From NCBI GenBank assembly GCA_021405325.1, contig QWII01000010.1:145710-209709 (forward strand): a stretch of DNA of 64,000 bases. The letters run 5' to 3'. The stretch is from Caldilinea sp. CFX5 (GTDB taxonomy: Bacteria; Chloroflexota; Anaerolineae; Caldilineales; Caldilineaceae). The notes below the pieces were generated by a model. It was not told the origin of the DNA and did no database searches. It saw only the letters and a program-made list of their open reading frames with translations. Position numbers and translations under genes: made by a program. Every line of letters starts with the position of its first letter. The stretch's first letter is position 1. Shown here piece after piece: positions 63,844 to 64,000 of the stretch.

Positions 63844-64000
63844 GTGACTACGGCGCTGCCAATGTTGACAACCAAATTACAGGTTCCACCCTGGCGGTCA
63901 CACCTTGTCCCGCGCCAACGGCTGCTTACTCAACTGGACGATGTTTGGCGCCGGCCCGTGACGCTGATTGTTGCGCCGGCGGGCTTTGGCAAAAGCACCC
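63844..64000 (+). CDS. MalT-like LuxR-family ATP-dependent regulator, N-terminal fragment
   Basis: The first 52 codons of a gene cut by the window end. The product begins TTALPMLTTKLQVPPWRSHLVPRQRLLTQLDD and reaches VTLIVAPAGFGKST, the Walker A of MalT-type STAND regulators that carry TPR repeats and a C-terminal LuxR HTH. Such proteins are abundant in Chloroflexota. The start is GTG with AGGGGGAAAG upstream. Confidence 0.85.
   Translation, partial: MTTALPMLTTKLQVPPWRSHLVPRQRLLTQLDDVWRRPVTLIVAPAGFGKST

Overview
The window is a 64 kb piece of a moderately GC-rich chromosome with about 44 protein genes on both strands. It most resembles a Chloroflexota genome (Caldilineae/Anaerolineae-like). 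The reasons are a MalT-type LuxR regulator starting at the right edge, Uma2 and DUF4058 genes, a NACHT protein with a C-terminal formylglycine-generating-enzyme (FGE) fold domain, a LexA-type box GAAC-N4-GTTC, and many lipoprotein or membrane-anchored solute-binding proteins. This is an inference from gene content; no rRNA or tRNA gene was recognised to settle it.

Layout. 0-7 kb: an SF1 helicase, an RHS remnant, a bactofilin-like membrane protein, an ECF sigma/anti-sigma pair, and a radical-SAM DNA-repair-type gene behind a near-perfect promoter with a LexA-like box in its spacer. 7-19 kb: dtd, two orphan solute-binding proteins, an SDR, valS behind a T-box leader, a DUF6941 protein, an rRNA/tRNA methyltransferase (SpoU family), an APH-type kinase, a PYROXD2-like oxidoreductase, a sugar isomerase-like TIM barrel and a membrane protein. 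20-24 kb: a nested-repeat region and a NACHT-FGE protein whose C-terminus carries the codon signature of a diversity-generating-retroelement (DGR) variable region. 24-33 kb: a YgiT-type zinc finger protein, a SNF2 helicase, DUF4058, tgt, Uma2, smpB and two S41 (CtpA-like) proteases. 32.5-37 kb: a nucleotidyltransferase next to a giant GHMP-kinase/UDPGP fusion. 37-43 kb: the prkA-yeaH-spoVR stress operon, with a homing-endonuclease intein inside SpoVR. 43-48 kb: a VIT/vWA protein and a GT39-type membrane glycosyltransferase. 48-60 kb: the most unusual block. It holds a 1369-residue secreted protein with four tandem glycine-betaine-type binding domains plus an SH3-like tail, a single-domain relative, a di-heme cytochrome c peroxidase, a cupredoxin lipoprotein, and a 1237-residue protein with four amino-acid-type binding domains fused to an FGE-fold domain. 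No ABC permease is encoded anywhere in this block. 60-64 kb: a Gfo/Idh/MocA oxidoreductase, a small membrane protein, a copper-storage-like four-helix protein, an orphan ABC ATPase, another small membrane protein and the start of the LuxR/MalT regulator.

Across the whole window, gene borders are marked by about two dozen long inverted repeats with stems of 11-29 bp. Several have arms made of stuttering 7-8 nt units, and some contain the stop codon of the neighbouring gene. One palindrome sits inside the valS T-box leader. Three hairpins share a loop of the TTCGACAAGCTCA type.

The strongest candidates for something undescribed are the permease-less tandem binding-protein block (48-60 kb), the NACHT-FGE protein with a hypervariable-looking C-terminus (20.7 kb), and the SpoVR intein.
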